Positions 8,787-16,241 are shown, counted from the first letter of the stretch. The stretch: 19,127 nucleotides of DNA from JBEKYD01 sp049509915 (GCA_049509915.1 JBEKZL010000142.1:1-19127), one strand, 5' to 3'. The notes: a model not told the origin generated them from the sequence alone. A program made the numbers and translations.

Positions 8787-10223
8787 TTAGCCGACTACAG
8801 CGGTGCGCTCTTCGTTATGTTCGAGAATGGTCGATTGCAGGGACTCCAGCGCTTCGACCACACGTTCCACCAGATCGTCGGTCTGGGACATGGCGGTACG
8901 CAGCGATTCGATCGTTCCGGCTTGCTGTTTGATGGTGCCCTCGAGGCTCTGCACGTCGTCGGCGACCAGTTTGTGGAGATCGGCGATGCGCCGGGTAACA
9001 TCGGCGGCCAAGGTGCCGGCGTGCTCGGCGACGGTCTTTTCGAGGCTGTCGACGCGGGAGGTTTGGGTCTCGATGCCATTGGCGAGTTGCGCCACCTGTT
9101 CCGGATTGACGGCGGTTTCCACGCGCCGCTCGAAAGCGGCCTGCAAGGCAACCAGGGCGGCTTCGATTTTCTCGGTGCGCGCCTGATGGTATCCCAGGCT
9201 TTGAGCGATCTCGGCGACGTGCTCGCGGCTGGCGGCGTTGCGATCGAGCTTCTCGAGAGCGCCATGGGTTGCGGCGAGGGCGGCCTCGATTTGCTGCATG
9301 CGGCTGGCGTGAGCTTCCAGGTTGAGGCCGATCTGTGCCAAGTGTTGATGGTTCAACCCGGTTTCCGTCAGTTTCCGCACCCGCTCCTGGCTGGCCGCCA
9401 AATTTTGTTCGAGCCGCTGGACGCGCTCGGCGCTGGCATCGAGGTGCTGTTGCACGTGGCCGATGAGCTTTTCGCCGGCGGCGTGGATCTCCTGTTGGGA
9501 GAGCACCGAACTTTGTTGCGCGGCGTCCAGTTGAGAGGCGATTTTACCCAGTTCGCCGCGCAGCCCGGACAGGGTATCGGCAGTGTCGCGATGCGATGCA
9601 GCGACGTCCTGGCGATGGCTCTCCAGACGGCGGTCGATACGGGCCTCGAGTTGCGCGATTTCGGCTCGTAGCGCGGTTTCGAGGGTAGCGTCACGGCGCG
9701 GAGCCGCCGGCTCCGAACGCTTGGCGAGCATGCTCAACATCTTCAATTCGAGGATGACTTTCTGCATGCGCGGCGGCCGCGCCGTGGGGTCCTTGGCCAG
9801 GCAGGCAGCCATTAGCCGATCCACCGCCGGGCTGCCGGTCGGCGCCGGCTGGGCCTGGGTCACGGCGACGGCAATGGAGGCGAAGTCGGCACCCTCGAAA
9901 GCGCGCCGCCCGGTCAACATTTCGTACAACACGGTGCCGTAGGAGAAGATGTCGCTGGCCACATCCGCCGGTCTTCCCGCGATGACTTCCGGGGCGGTGT
10001 AAGGCGTGGGTGTCAAAGAAGGCAGCGCGGAAGTCAGCTCCACGCCGTCCGGAGTGAGAGTCACATTGGCGGGCGACACAGCTCCGTGTACTCGTCCGGT
10101 ATCGTGCAACTTGCGCAATGCCTCGGCCAATTGGGTTCCGGTCCGGAGCGATTCGGGAACTGGCAGCTTTCCGTCAGCCAAGCGATGGGCCAAAGTCTGC
10201 GGAACAGTGGGAGCGGCGGACAT
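8787..10223 (-). CDS. Pseudokinase C-lobe fused to a long repeated coiled coil
   Basis: A 478-residue protein. Residues 25-160 match the C-lobe of bacterial Ser/Thr kinases: YTAPEVI (APE at 77-79), SDIFSYGTVLYEMLTGRRAF with the conserved Asp91, and DPTARP with Arg149. The N-lobe is absent, including the Gly-rich loop and the ATP-binding lysine. The catalytic loop HRDLKPEN is HGAVSPAN (46-53), with Asp replaced by Ala48 and Lys by Ser50, and DFG is SAL (65-67). It should be inactive as a kinase. Residues 184-470 are predicted coiled coil, with three consecutive 41-residue repeats at 288-328, 329-369 and 370-410. No transmembrane segment is seen. ATG 10223 is chosen because GGAGG stands 6 bases upstream; a frame reaching back to 10379 adds unconserved residues. 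Likely a scaffold; partner unknown. Confidence 0.8.
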   Translation of the reverse strand: MSAAPTVPQTLAHRLADGKLPVPESLRTGTQLAEALRKLHDTGRVHGAVSPANVTLTPDGVELTSALPSLTPTPYTAPEVIAGRPADVASDIFSYGTVLYEMLTGRRAFEGADFASIAVAVTQAQPAPTGSPAVDRLMAACLAKDPTARPPRMQKVILELKMLSMLAKRSEPAAPRRDATLETALRAEIAQLEARIDRRLESHRQDVAASHRDTADTLSGLRGELGKIASQLDAAQQSSVLSQQEIHAAGEKLIGHVQQHLDASAERVQRLEQNLAASQERVRKLTETGLNHQHLAQIGLNLEAHASRMQQIEAALAATHGALEKLDRNAASREHVAEIAQSLGYHQARTEKIEAALVALQAAFERRVETAVNPEQVAQLANGIETQTSRVDSLEKTVAEHAGTLAADVTRRIADLHKLVADDVQSLEGTIKQQAGTIESLRTAMSQTDDLVERVVEALESLQSTILEHNEERTAVVG

Positions 10224-10229
10224 GCATAA

Positions 10230-10234
10230 CCTCC
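10230..10234 (-). promoter_or_regulatory. Ribosome binding site that fixes the pseudokinase start at 10223
   Basis: Minus strand GGAGG followed by 6 bases and ATG. It decides for the short form starting MSAAPTVPQ and against longer in-frame readings up to 10379. Confidence 0.8.
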
Positions 10235-10406
10235 AGAGTATCGAGCGGGAATCTCTCGCCCATTCTGAGTAAATCAGTTCTCCACCGGCGGTAGCAAGTT
10301 CCAAACGGTTACTACTGTTGGCTAAACTATCGCTAAAGTACCGTTGGTACCTGTAACACAACAAAAGTGCCGAAAGCAAGTTGAAATAACGCAGGGATGG
10401 AAGGAG

Positions 10407-11588
10407 CTAGACCCGCTCCGAACGAATGGACTCCATCTTCCAGGCCATGCCATGGAGGCCTAACCCGGCTTCGAGCGGGGCCCGGCGCCAGCGGGCGGCG
10501 CGGATTTCAAACTGAAGGGCGCGTCCGGCGGAGGAGGGAGGGTCAAAAGCGATTTCGAAGCTGCCGGGGCCGACCGGCCAGCCTGCTAATTCGCCGCCTT
10601 CGAGCCAGACGGTGAGGGACTGGCCGCGCAGGGAGGGGTGCTCGGGTACGACACCGCGGATCTCGACCCTGCCATGTCCTTCGGGCAGCATCCAGCGCAG
10701 GCGCCGCCCCACCCAGCCGCCGGCAAAGCACCCTTGGGCCCCGAGCGCCACCAAGGCGATGGGTGCGGCCGTGGCGGCATAAGCCAGCAGACTGAGGAAT
10801 TGGGCAGGCGGACGGAGCCAGCGCGGGCCCGGACGGGCTAGCGCGGCCATGGCACTGCGTTGGCACTGGTCCAGGGCATGAGTCCAGTAACCGGGCGCGC
10901 GGTGCAACCCGGTGTGGCGCTCGAGCACGCGGCGAATTTCGGCGATGCGGGTGCGGCCGCCGGAAAAGGTCTTGGCCTCGGGATACTCGCGCAGAGCCGC
11001 CAGATATGCGGGCGTGTAGGTCAGGCCGAACTTTTTCCCCAGGCGGATCAGCAGGTCCCAATCCATGGCGTAGTGGAGTGACTCATCGACCCAGCCAACC
11101 GCCTCCACGGCGGAACGGCGAAAGAAGGCCGCCGGCTGCAGGATGTAATCGGACAGATAGGCCAGCTTCCAAAGATTGAAACGCTCAGTGGCGGGAAAGC
11201 GGCGGCGCGCCAGGCCGGAACGATCCATCAGGTAGCCTTCGCCGTAAACCGCGGCGGCGGGTCCGGCGTGCCGGAGTGCGTCGACGGCCGCGCCTACCGC
11301 GCCGGGCAGGAGCAGGTCGTCGGAATTCAGCCAGGCCACGATATCGCCGCGGGCGCGTTGAAAACCTTTATTAATGGCGTGGGACTGGCCCCGATCCTTT
11401 TCGCTGGTCCAGGCCAGGCGACTGGAGTATTCGGCTGCAATCGAAGCAGTGTGGTCGGCGGAGCCGCCGTCCATAATCAGGTATTCGATTCCGGGGTAAT
11501 CCTGCGCCAGGACGCTTTCGATGGCGGCACGGATGAACTCGCCCTGGTTGAGCGAAGGGGTGACGATGGTAACCAGGGGTTGGCTCAA
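10407..11588 (-). CDS. Family 2 glycosyltransferase with an added C-terminal beta domain
   Basis: A 393-residue protein. The GT-A fold covers about 1-260: VTIVTPSLNQGEFIRAAI, the nucleotide-binding YLIMDGGSADHT (Asp40) and the metal-binding WLNSDD (Asp90/Asp91), then YAMDWDLLIRLGKK, the usual late motif. It should transfer a sugar from a nucleotide sugar to a polysaccharide or glycoconjugate acceptor; the donor cannot be told. After a hydrophobic stretch near 285-320, possibly membrane-associated, comes a ~90-residue region rich in beta-forming segments (RVEIRGVVPEHPSL ... SFEIAF), like domains appended to some polysaccharide GTs. The TTG start overlaps the stop of the upstream GT as TTGA, with AGGGG 5 bases before it, indicating coupling. 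Paralogue of the upstream gene. Confidence 0.85.
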   Translation of the reverse strand: MSQPLVTIVTPSLNQGEFIRAAIESVLAQDYPGIEYLIMDGGSADHTASIAAEYSSRLAWTSEKDRGQSHAINKGFQRARGDIVAWLNSDDLLLPGAVGAAVDALRHAGPAAAVYGEGYLMDRSGLARRRFPATERFNLWKLAYLSDYILQPAAFFRRSAVEAVGWVDESLHYAMDWDLLIRLGKKFGLTYTPAYLAALREYPEAKTFSGGRTRIAEIRRVLERHTGLHRAPGYWTHALDQCQRSAMAALARPGPRWLRPPAQFLSLLAYAATAAPIALVALGAQGCFAGGWVGRRLRWMLPEGHGRVEIRGVVPEHPSLRGQSLTVWLEGGELAGWPVGPGSFEIAFDPPSSAGRALQFEIRAARWRRAPLEAGLGLHGMAWKMESIRSERV

Positions 11589-12445
11589 GCTAGCCCCTCG
11601 CGGGCGGTCGACAGGATATCCATGCCGAAGCGAATCGGGTGGCGCCAGTTGTAGCGGGCGCCCATAGCGAGCGACTGGCACGCGCTCCCGAACGACGCCA
11701 CCGGCCGCGTGGAGGCGAGCGCCTGTTGCGTGCGCAGACGGTGTGCATACCCGTAGAGCCAGTTATAGGGTACGTAGCCGTAGTGCCGGCGCAGCACCTC
11801 AATGGTTTCCAGCATAGCCGCGGGCATTTCGGCGAGCGTCTTGCTAGCGGCGTGAAGGCGCGAATCGGCCAGGACGCGGTCGATTTTGACCATCGGGTAG
11901 GAGGCGGAGAGACGGATCCAAAAGTCGTAGTCCATGGCGTAGCGGAGGCTGGCGTCCAGCATGCCACAGGCGCCAAATGCGTAGCGGCGGACGAAGGCCG
12001 CGGGCTGGCAGATGTAACAGCGGCGGGCGAAAACGGCGGGGTCGAAGGGTTCCACGGGATAGCTGCCCACGGCCCGGCCGGATTCGTCGATGTAGCGCGC
12101 CTCGCCGTAGACCGCGGCGGCTTCCGGGTGGACGGCGAAGGCCTCGACGGCGGTACGAATGGCGCCGGCGTGGTACAGATCGTCGGCATTGAGAAAAGCG
12201 AAGACGGAGCCGCGAGTTTGGGCGAATCCGCGGTTGACGGCGTCGGCCTGCCCGCGGTCGGGAGTGCTGGCTACGCGCACCCGCGTGCCGTAAGAGGCCA
12301 GGACGTCGAGGGTGTTGTCGGTCGAGGCGCCGTCCACGATCAGGTACTCGATATCGGGGTAATCCTGATCGAGCACGCTGCGTACGGTTTCGCCGATGAA
12401 CCGGGCCGCGTTAAGGCACGGCGTGACGATCGAAACCAGCGGCAT
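11585..12445 (-). CDS. Family 2 glycosyltransferase
   Basis: A 286-residue GT-A enzyme with VSIVTPCLNAARFIGET at the start, YLIVDGASTDNT (Asp38), RGQADAVNRGF, the metal site FLNADDLY (Asp88/Asp89) and RYAMDYDFWIRL. It aligns along its length with the next gene, so the pair looks like a tandem duplication; this copy lacks the C-terminal beta domain. Likely role: surface polysaccharide or glycan assembly at the cytoplasmic face of the membrane. Donor and acceptor are unknown, and no flippase, polymerase or sugar-nucleotide gene is nearby. The ATG at 12445 has no ribosome site but has TAGAAT 6 bases upstream, which suggests a leaderless or near-leaderless transcript. Its stop overlaps the next start as TTGA. 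Confidence 0.86.
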   Translation of the reverse strand: MPLVSIVTPCLNAARFIGETVRSVLDQDYPDIEYLIVDGASTDNTLDVLASYGTRVRVASTPDRGQADAVNRGFAQTRGSVFAFLNADDLYHAGAIRTAVEAFAVHPEAAAVYGEARYIDESGRAVGSYPVEPFDPAVFARRCYICQPAAFVRRYAFGACGMLDASLRYAMDYDFWIRLSASYPMVKIDRVLADSRLHAASKTLAEMPAAMLETIEVLRRHYGYVPYNWLYGYAHRLRTQQALASTRPVASFGSACQSLAMGARYNWRHPIRFGMDILSTAREGLA

Positions 12446-12451
12446 GATGAA

Positions 12452-12457
12452 ATTCTA
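12452..12457 (-). promoter_or_regulatory. Candidate -10 box of the glycosyltransferase pair (leaderless?)
   Basis: Minus strand TAGAAT (5/6 match to TATAAT) ends 6 bases before ATG 12445. A start point 6-7 bases downstream would put +1 on or beside the ATG. No convincing -35 box is seen; an inverted repeat (12465-12490) occupies that place. Confidence 0.35.
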
Positions 12458-12464
12458 GCGTAGC

Positions 12465-12490
12465 GCCGCGCGGACAAGAAGACGCGCGGC
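12465..12490. repeat. Perfect 8-bp inverted repeat between the glycosyltransferase and ferredoxin genes
   Basis: Arms GCCGCGCG (12465-12472) and CGCGCGGC (12483-12490) with a 10-base spacer. It lies just upstream of the candidate -10 box for the glycosyltransferase pair, so it could be an operator; a chance palindrome in GC-rich DNA is also possible. Confidence 0.4.
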
Positions 12491-12643
12491 ATGAAACGCG
12501 GCTTCTTGGGCAACGGCCGGCAAGAACCGGTCAATCTGAGTTATTTGACCCAACCACTAAAGAACAAATGTAGAATTTCACATCCTGTTTTCTGCAACTT
12601 GGCACCGCCAAAGGGTTGGCCCGACGATTGCAGCCCAACGGGC

Positions 12644-12895
12644 ATGGCCTACGTAATTACCGATACCTGTACCAAAGACGAATTGTGCGTCCAGGCTTGT
12701 CCGGTGGACTGCATTCATCCCAAGCAGGATGAGCCGGCCTTTGCCGAAGCGCCGCAGCTCTACGTCAATCCGGCGGATTGCATCGATTGCGGCGCGTGCA
12801 TCCCGGTTTGCCCGACCAGTTCGATCTACACTTTGGAGGACCTGCCCGCCGAACAGGCGCATTTCGCCGACATCAACGCCAACCACTACAACTGA
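12644..12895 (+). CDS. Two-cluster (7Fe or 8Fe) ferredoxin
   Basis: An 83-residue soluble electron carrier. The first cysteine set is C9, C15, C19 and C23 in CTKDELCVQACPVDCIHP; the second is C46, C49, C52 and C56 in CIDCGACIPVCPTSSIY. The wider C9-C15 spacing resembles the FdxA-type ferredoxins of actinobacteria and many other bacteria, with one [4Fe-4S] and one [3Fe-4S] or [4Fe-4S] cluster. Redox partner unknown; no oxidoreductase is adjacent. ATG 12644 is chosen because the family begins with (A/T)YVI directly after Met. The frame is open back to 12491, but that part is promoter-like and unconserved. No strong ribosome site precedes 12644. Divergent from the glycosyltransferases. Confidence 0.93.
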   Translation: MAYVITDTCTKDELCVQACPVDCIHPKQDEPAFAEAPQLYVNPADCIDCGACIPVCPTSSIYTLEDLPAEQAHFADINANHYN

Positions 12896-13036
12896 GCGGC
12901 CGGGTTCAGTACTATCATGGCGCTCGATATAACCGGAGCGCTAACCAAGTTGCGTCTTGTTCGCGCCCGATGGCTCCTAGTAAGATTCCGAGTACCGGCG
13001 AATTCAGTTTGATGTCTCCCCTGACGACCCGCCGGC

Positions 13037-13043
13037 AAAGGAG
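13037..13043 (+). promoter_or_regulatory. Strong ribosome binding site before the ATG at 13051
   Basis: AAAGGAG lies 7 bases before ATG 13051, one of the best Shine-Dalgarno matches in the window, which argues that translation starts here even though the frame is soon broken. A weak promoter-like pair upstream is TTGTTC (12957-12962), 18 bases, TAAGAT (12981-12986). Confidence 0.6.
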
Positions 13044-13050
13044 TTGTCGA

Positions 13051-13613
13051 ATGAGTCCATGCGTCCTCGCACTCGGGCCGCCCGGCGCGCCCGAAGTGAA
13101 CGACCTGATCGCGAATCAAAACTCGGTATTTGGCCAACTGGTTGCGTTGCGCACGTTTCGGGATTTCCCCCCGTTCGGCGCGGCGGCTGCACCAACGGAT
13201 TCTGGACGGCTGGCTGAAACTATCGCTGCTCGAACAGAAGCGCGAGGTGGCCGCCTGCCTCGTGGATATTGACGCGGAGCCGGCATCGCTGGCCAGCCTG
13301 GTGGCCCGGGCACAGGAACTCACGCCTGAAAGCGCGACGCGCGCCCAATTAGATCTGTTCGTTCACCACCTGGCGATGCGGCCCATCGCCGCGCAGAGCG
13401 CAGGGGCAGCGACTGCTCCCCTGGCCGAGAAGGTGATGGCCGCCCAAAGGCTATCTGTGTCTGGCCGTCTGGAAACAACCACTCAAAATCGGCGGCGGCC
13501 GTTCCCTGCGGTTCCGGCTCGGACTCAAGCATCCGATGCTCATGCCGAGGGGTACGGTAATTCACTCGGCCGGTCCGCCACCCGAATTGCGCCAGTCCAG
13601 GGCGTTCAGGTAG
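13051..13613 (+). pseudogene. Unrecognised gene apparently broken by two frameshifts
   Basis: From ATG 13051 the frame codes for 73 residues (MSPCVLALGPPGAPEVNDLI ...) and stops at 13272. From about 13165 the +1 frame looks more like coding DNA, with G/C-rich third positions and a sensible helical protein (RRLHQRILDGWLKLSLLEQK ... LDLFVHHLAMRP). A run of six C at about 13167-13172 is where the switch would fit. Near 13440-13450 (CCCAAAGG) a second +1 switch leads to GYLCLAVWKQPLKIGG and a stop at 13611, overlapping the 3' end of era by about 50 bases. Both changes equal one extra base. It could be a decayed gene, sequencing errors, or chance open frames. I recognise no family. Confidence 0.4.
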
Positions 13614-14494
13614 GCGGCCTGCTCGCGCCATCCGGGCTGGACGTGGACGTGCAGATCGAGATAGATGTGAACGCCGAACAGGCGTTCCATCTCCTGGCGG
13701 GCGGCAGTTCCGATTTGTTTTAGGGTAGCGGCTTTGGCGCCGATCACGATGGCTTTCTGACCGTCGCGCTCCACATGGATGGTGGCGTAGATGCGCGTCA
13801 GCTTGGAAGTCTCCTCCCAACGATCGACAATGACGGCGACCGAGTGCGGCACTTCTTCGCGGGTTGCCGCCAGAACCTTCTCGCGGATCAACTCGGCGGC
13901 CAGGAAACGCTCCGGCTGATCGGTGACGTAATCTTCCGGGAAATACGCCGGGCCTTCGGGCAAGCGCGTCAGAATCTCCTGGCGCAGGATGTCGATGCCG
14001 TCGCCGCGCGCGGCCGAAATCGGGACACAGGCGGCAAAGTCGAATAACTTCCTGTAATGGTCGATGAGCGGCAACAGGCGCGACTTATCCTTGACTAAGT
14101 CGATCTTATTGAGAGCCAGAATTACCGGCGTCCCGGTCTTGCCGGCCAGGTCGATGGCGCCCTGGTCCTCGGGACCGAAGACGCGGCTGGCGTCCACCAC
14201 CAGCACCAGGGCGTCGCGCTCCTCCACCGCGCCGCGGACGGTGTCCATCAGGCGCTTGTTGAGCGACGAGTCGGCTTTATGAATTCCGGGCGTGTCGACA
14301 AACACGATCTGCGCGCCGGCCAGCGTGAGCACGCCCTGGATGGCGGTGCGGGTGGTCTGCGGTTTGTCCGCGACGATGGCAACCTTCTGTCCCACCAGGG
14401 CGTTCAGCAGGGTGGACTTGCCAGCGTTGGGGCGCCCGATCAGGGAAACGAAGCCCGAACGGAAGGCCTCGCCGGCGCGCGGGGTTTCGCTCAT
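13562..14494 (-). CDS. era: GTPase Era, 16S rRNA-binding ribosome assembly factor
   Basis: A 310-residue protein needed for 30S subunit maturation. G1 is GRPNAGKST (about 20-28), G2 the QTTRT segment near 46-50, G3 DTPG near 67-70, G4 NKID near 129-132, and G5 within PISAARGDG. The C-terminal KH domain binds the 3' end of 16S rRNA. Its GxxG loop reads GAKA (about 253-256) where most Era proteins have GxKG, an unusual change. The ATG overlaps the corC-like stop as ATGA, so era is the last gene of the phoH-ybeY-corC-era operon. Its 3' end converges on the broken gene at 13051-13613. Confidence 0.96.
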   Translation of the reverse strand: MSETPRAGEAFRSGFVSLIGRPNAGKSTLLNALVGQKVAIVADKPQTTRTAIQGVLTLAGAQIVFVDTPGIHKADSSLNKRLMDTVRGAVEERDALVLVVDASRVFGPEDQGAIDLAGKTGTPVILALNKIDLVKDKSRLLPLIDHYRKLFDFAACVPISAARGDGIDILRQEILTRLPEGPAYFPEDYVTDQPERFLAAELIREKVLAATREEVPHSVAVIVDRWEETSKLTRIYATIHVERDGQKAIVIGAKAATLKQIGTAARQEMERLFGVHIYLDLHVHVQPGWREQAAYLNALDWRNSGGGPAE

Positions 14495-15729
14495 TGGACC
14501 ACCTTTTCCGATTTGCCGATGCGCACCTGCTCGACGCGCAGCTCGTCGCCGGCCAGCACGGTGACGCGAATGCCGTCCCTATCCACCCATTCTCCGGGTT
14601 TGGGCACGCGGCCAAGCCATTCGCTTACCAGGCCGCCGATGGTGGTCGACTCGATGTCTTCCTCGCGGTGAAAAGACTCGAACAGTTCGGGCACGCGCGC
14701 CAGATCGAAACTGCCTGAAACGATGAAGCCGCCGTGGCCATCGTCGGTCACATCGGTGGCCGGTTCGTGCTCATCGCGGATTTCGCCGATGATGACTTCG
14801 AGCAGGTCCTCCATCGTCGCCAGTCCGGCCGTATTGCCGTACTCGTCCACCACCATCACCATATGTGTGTTTTCCTGCTGCATGTACCGCATCAGGTCGT
14901 TGACCGGTCTGGTTTCCGGCACGAAAGGAATGGGCCGCGCCAGTTCCCGCACGGAGCGGTCGCGCTGATCCTCCTCGAGTTCGAACATGTCGCGCACGTG
15001 GACGAAACCGATCACCTGGTCGATGTTCTGCTCATACACCGGGATGCGCGAATACTGCTCGTGAATCACCAGGCGGCGGAGGGCCTCCAGAGTGGCCTCG
15101 GCGGCGATGGCCACGATGTTGGGGCGCGGCGTCATCACCTGGCGCACCACCTTGTCGCCGAACTCGACCACGGATTGAATCAGCTTGCGGTCGTCCTCCT
15201 CGATGAGGCCCTCTTCGGCGCCGGCCGAAATCAGGGCTTCGATGTTCTCCTCGGTGGAGGGCGCCTCTTTCTTGGGATGGCCCTCGTCGGCCAGGTCCAC
15301 CAACGACTGGAAGAATTCGAGCAAGGCGGCGCAGGGGCGCGCGATCCAGGCCAGGGCGCGCAGCGGCGCCACCAGGCCCAGCAGCCAATGGGCGCCGGTG
15401 CGTCGATAGAGCAGTTGCGGCAGCGCGTAGGCGGCCGCGGCCATGGTCAGCCAGCCCGCCAGGACGGCCTGCCAGACACTGTCTTCCAGCCAGCCGAAGC
15501 AGAAGATGCCGAGCAGCACCAGCAGGGTGTGCTTGATAAGGGAAAAGGTGCCCGCGCCCTGTTCGGTCTCGAGGCCGAGCTTTTCTTCCAGTGTGTCCTT
15601 GAAGAATTTCAGGGCGGGCAGGTCGCGGGTGCGCAGGCGCAGGCTTTCCAGGTATAGAAGCTGCACGAAGGTGACGACGCCCAACAGTGGAGCGCAGGCC
15701 ACCGCCAATATCGCAAACGCGTAGCTCAT
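14491..15729 (-). CDS. CorC/HlyC-type CBS-domain protein (hemolysin-related, UPF0053-like)
   Basis: A 412-residue protein. The N-terminus holds hydrophobic segments (about 1-28, 64-108 and 115-135) in place of a standard DUF21/CNNM membrane domain. MTPRPNIVAI (199-208) opens the first CBS domain (about 200-255), with the second at 262-318 containing VMVVDEYGNTAGLATMEDLLE. The CorC_HlyC transporter-associated domain follows at 330-405 (GSFDLARVPELFE ... TTIGGLVSEWLGRVPKPGE). Relatives are linked to Mg/Co homeostasis; in many bacteria a short soluble form (CorC/YbeX) follows ybeY, exactly the order here. It overlaps ybeY and era by ATGA on both sides. The N-terminal domain is diverged, so whether it transports anything is uncertain. 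Confidence 0.9.
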   Translation of the reverse strand: MSYAFAILAVACAPLLGVVTFVQLLYLESLRLRTRDLPALKFFKDTLEEKLGLETEQGAGTFSLIKHTLLVLLGIFCFGWLEDSVWQAVLAGWLTMAAAAYALPQLLYRRTGAHWLLGLVAPLRALAWIARPCAALLEFFQSLVDLADEGHPKKEAPSTEENIEALISAGAEEGLIEEDDRKLIQSVVEFGDKVVRQVMTPRPNIVAIAAEATLEALRRLVIHEQYSRIPVYEQNIDQVIGFVHVRDMFELEEDQRDRSVRELARPIPFVPETRPVNDLMRYMQQENTHMVMVVDEYGNTAGLATMEDLLEVIIGEIRDEHEPATDVTDDGHGGFIVSGSFDLARVPELFESFHREEDIESTTIGGLVSEWLGRVPKPGEWVDRDGIRVTVLAGDELRVEQVRIGKSEKVVQ

Positions 15730-16232
15730 GCCCGCGTCCGTTCGATCAGGCCACCGGGCAGGCCCAGCCGCACCCGCCAGCGCGCTTCGGCGCGGGCCAT
15801 GCGGCCGCCGTCGGTTTCGTGGTCCATGCCCAGCAGGTGCAGCAGCCCGTGCAGGATCAAAATGCGGATCTCGCTTTCGGTGGTGTGTCCGAAGGCGCGT
15901 GCCTGGGCTCGCGCGCGGGCCAGAGAAACGGCGATGTCGCCCAGGGTGGGGCGGACCCCCTGGTCCGCGCGGGACGTCCTCGTCCCGCTTTTCCCTCGAC
16001 TCGCGGCGAGCCCGCCAGCGATGGGGAAGGAAAGCACGTCGGTGGCGTAATCCTTGCCGCGGAATTCACGGTTCAAGCGGCGCAGTTCGGCGTCGCCGGC
16101 CACCAGGCAGTCGAAGGGCTTGCCCTTGGCCACTTCGCGCTGAAGGCGGCGCGCGAAGCGCAGCACCGACGCGCAATCGAGGTTTGGCTGTCTGCGCCGA
16201 AATGTAACCGTACTGCCCTCGCTGCCGGACAT
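15726..16232 (-). CDS. ybeY: Endoribonuclease YbeY, with an in-frame inserted palindromic repeat
   Basis: A 168-residue zinc metalloenzyme for 16S rRNA 3' maturation and ribosome quality control. The zinc site is HGLLHLLGMDH, with His128, His132 and His138, preceded by the family motifs RGKDYATDVLSFP (59-70) and LGDIAVS (97-103). In ordinary YbeY these two motifs are about 10-15 residues apart, usually with acidic residues between; here 26 residues intervene. Residues 81-96 (KSGTRTSRADQGVRPT) are encoded by 48 bases containing a REP-like element, so the reading frame is kept. The catalytic parts are intact, so the protein may still work. Start at ATG 16232, 9 bases after phoH, with no strong ribosome site; overlaps the corC-like gene by ATGA. 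Confidence 0.94.
   Translation of the reverse strand: MSGSEGSTVTFRRRQPNLDCASVLRFARRLQREVAKGKPFDCLVAGDAELRRLNREFRGKDYATDVLSFPIAGGLAASRGKSGTRTSRADQGVRPTLGDIAVSLARARAQARAFGHTTESEIRILILHGLLHLLGMDHETDGGRMARAEARWRVRLGLPGGLIERTRA
15945..15992 (+). repeat. REP-like palindromic element, copy A, inside ybeY
   Basis: On the plus strand GGTGGGGCGGACCCCCTGG begins a 44-base core with two consecutive dyads: GCGGAC/GTCCGC, then GCGGGAC/GTCCCGC (ending 15988). The core matches copy B' (8741-8784, minus) at about 37 of 44 bases by eye and copy B (8658-8701) less closely. As read in ybeY it spans 16 whole codons, 15945-15992. Confidence 0.8.
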
Positions 16233-16241
16233 GGAGAGGCT

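Noticed and set aside
8595..9671. Plus-strand frame of 358 codons opposite the pseudokinase
   Set aside because: Antisense shadow of the coiled-coil coding region. No ribosome site, and its first part runs through the palindromic repeats.
10224..10379. Longer pseudokinase start, which would supply extra N-terminal residues
   Set aside because: The added residues have no kinase N-lobe motif, and GGAGG is ideally placed for ATG 10223.
12545..12576. Ferredoxin promoter TTGACC ... TAGAAT
   Set aside because: Both boxes are good, but the 20-base spacer is too long for a normal sigma70 promoter. The TAGAAT alone may still be used.
12491..12643. Longer ferredoxin starting at ATG 12491
   Set aside because: The extra 51 residues are unconserved and cover promoter-like AT-rich DNA; the family begins at MAYVI.
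12917..13012. 31-codon plus-strand ORF after the ferredoxin gene
   Set aside because: No ribosome site, no motif, and codon use not unlike chance.
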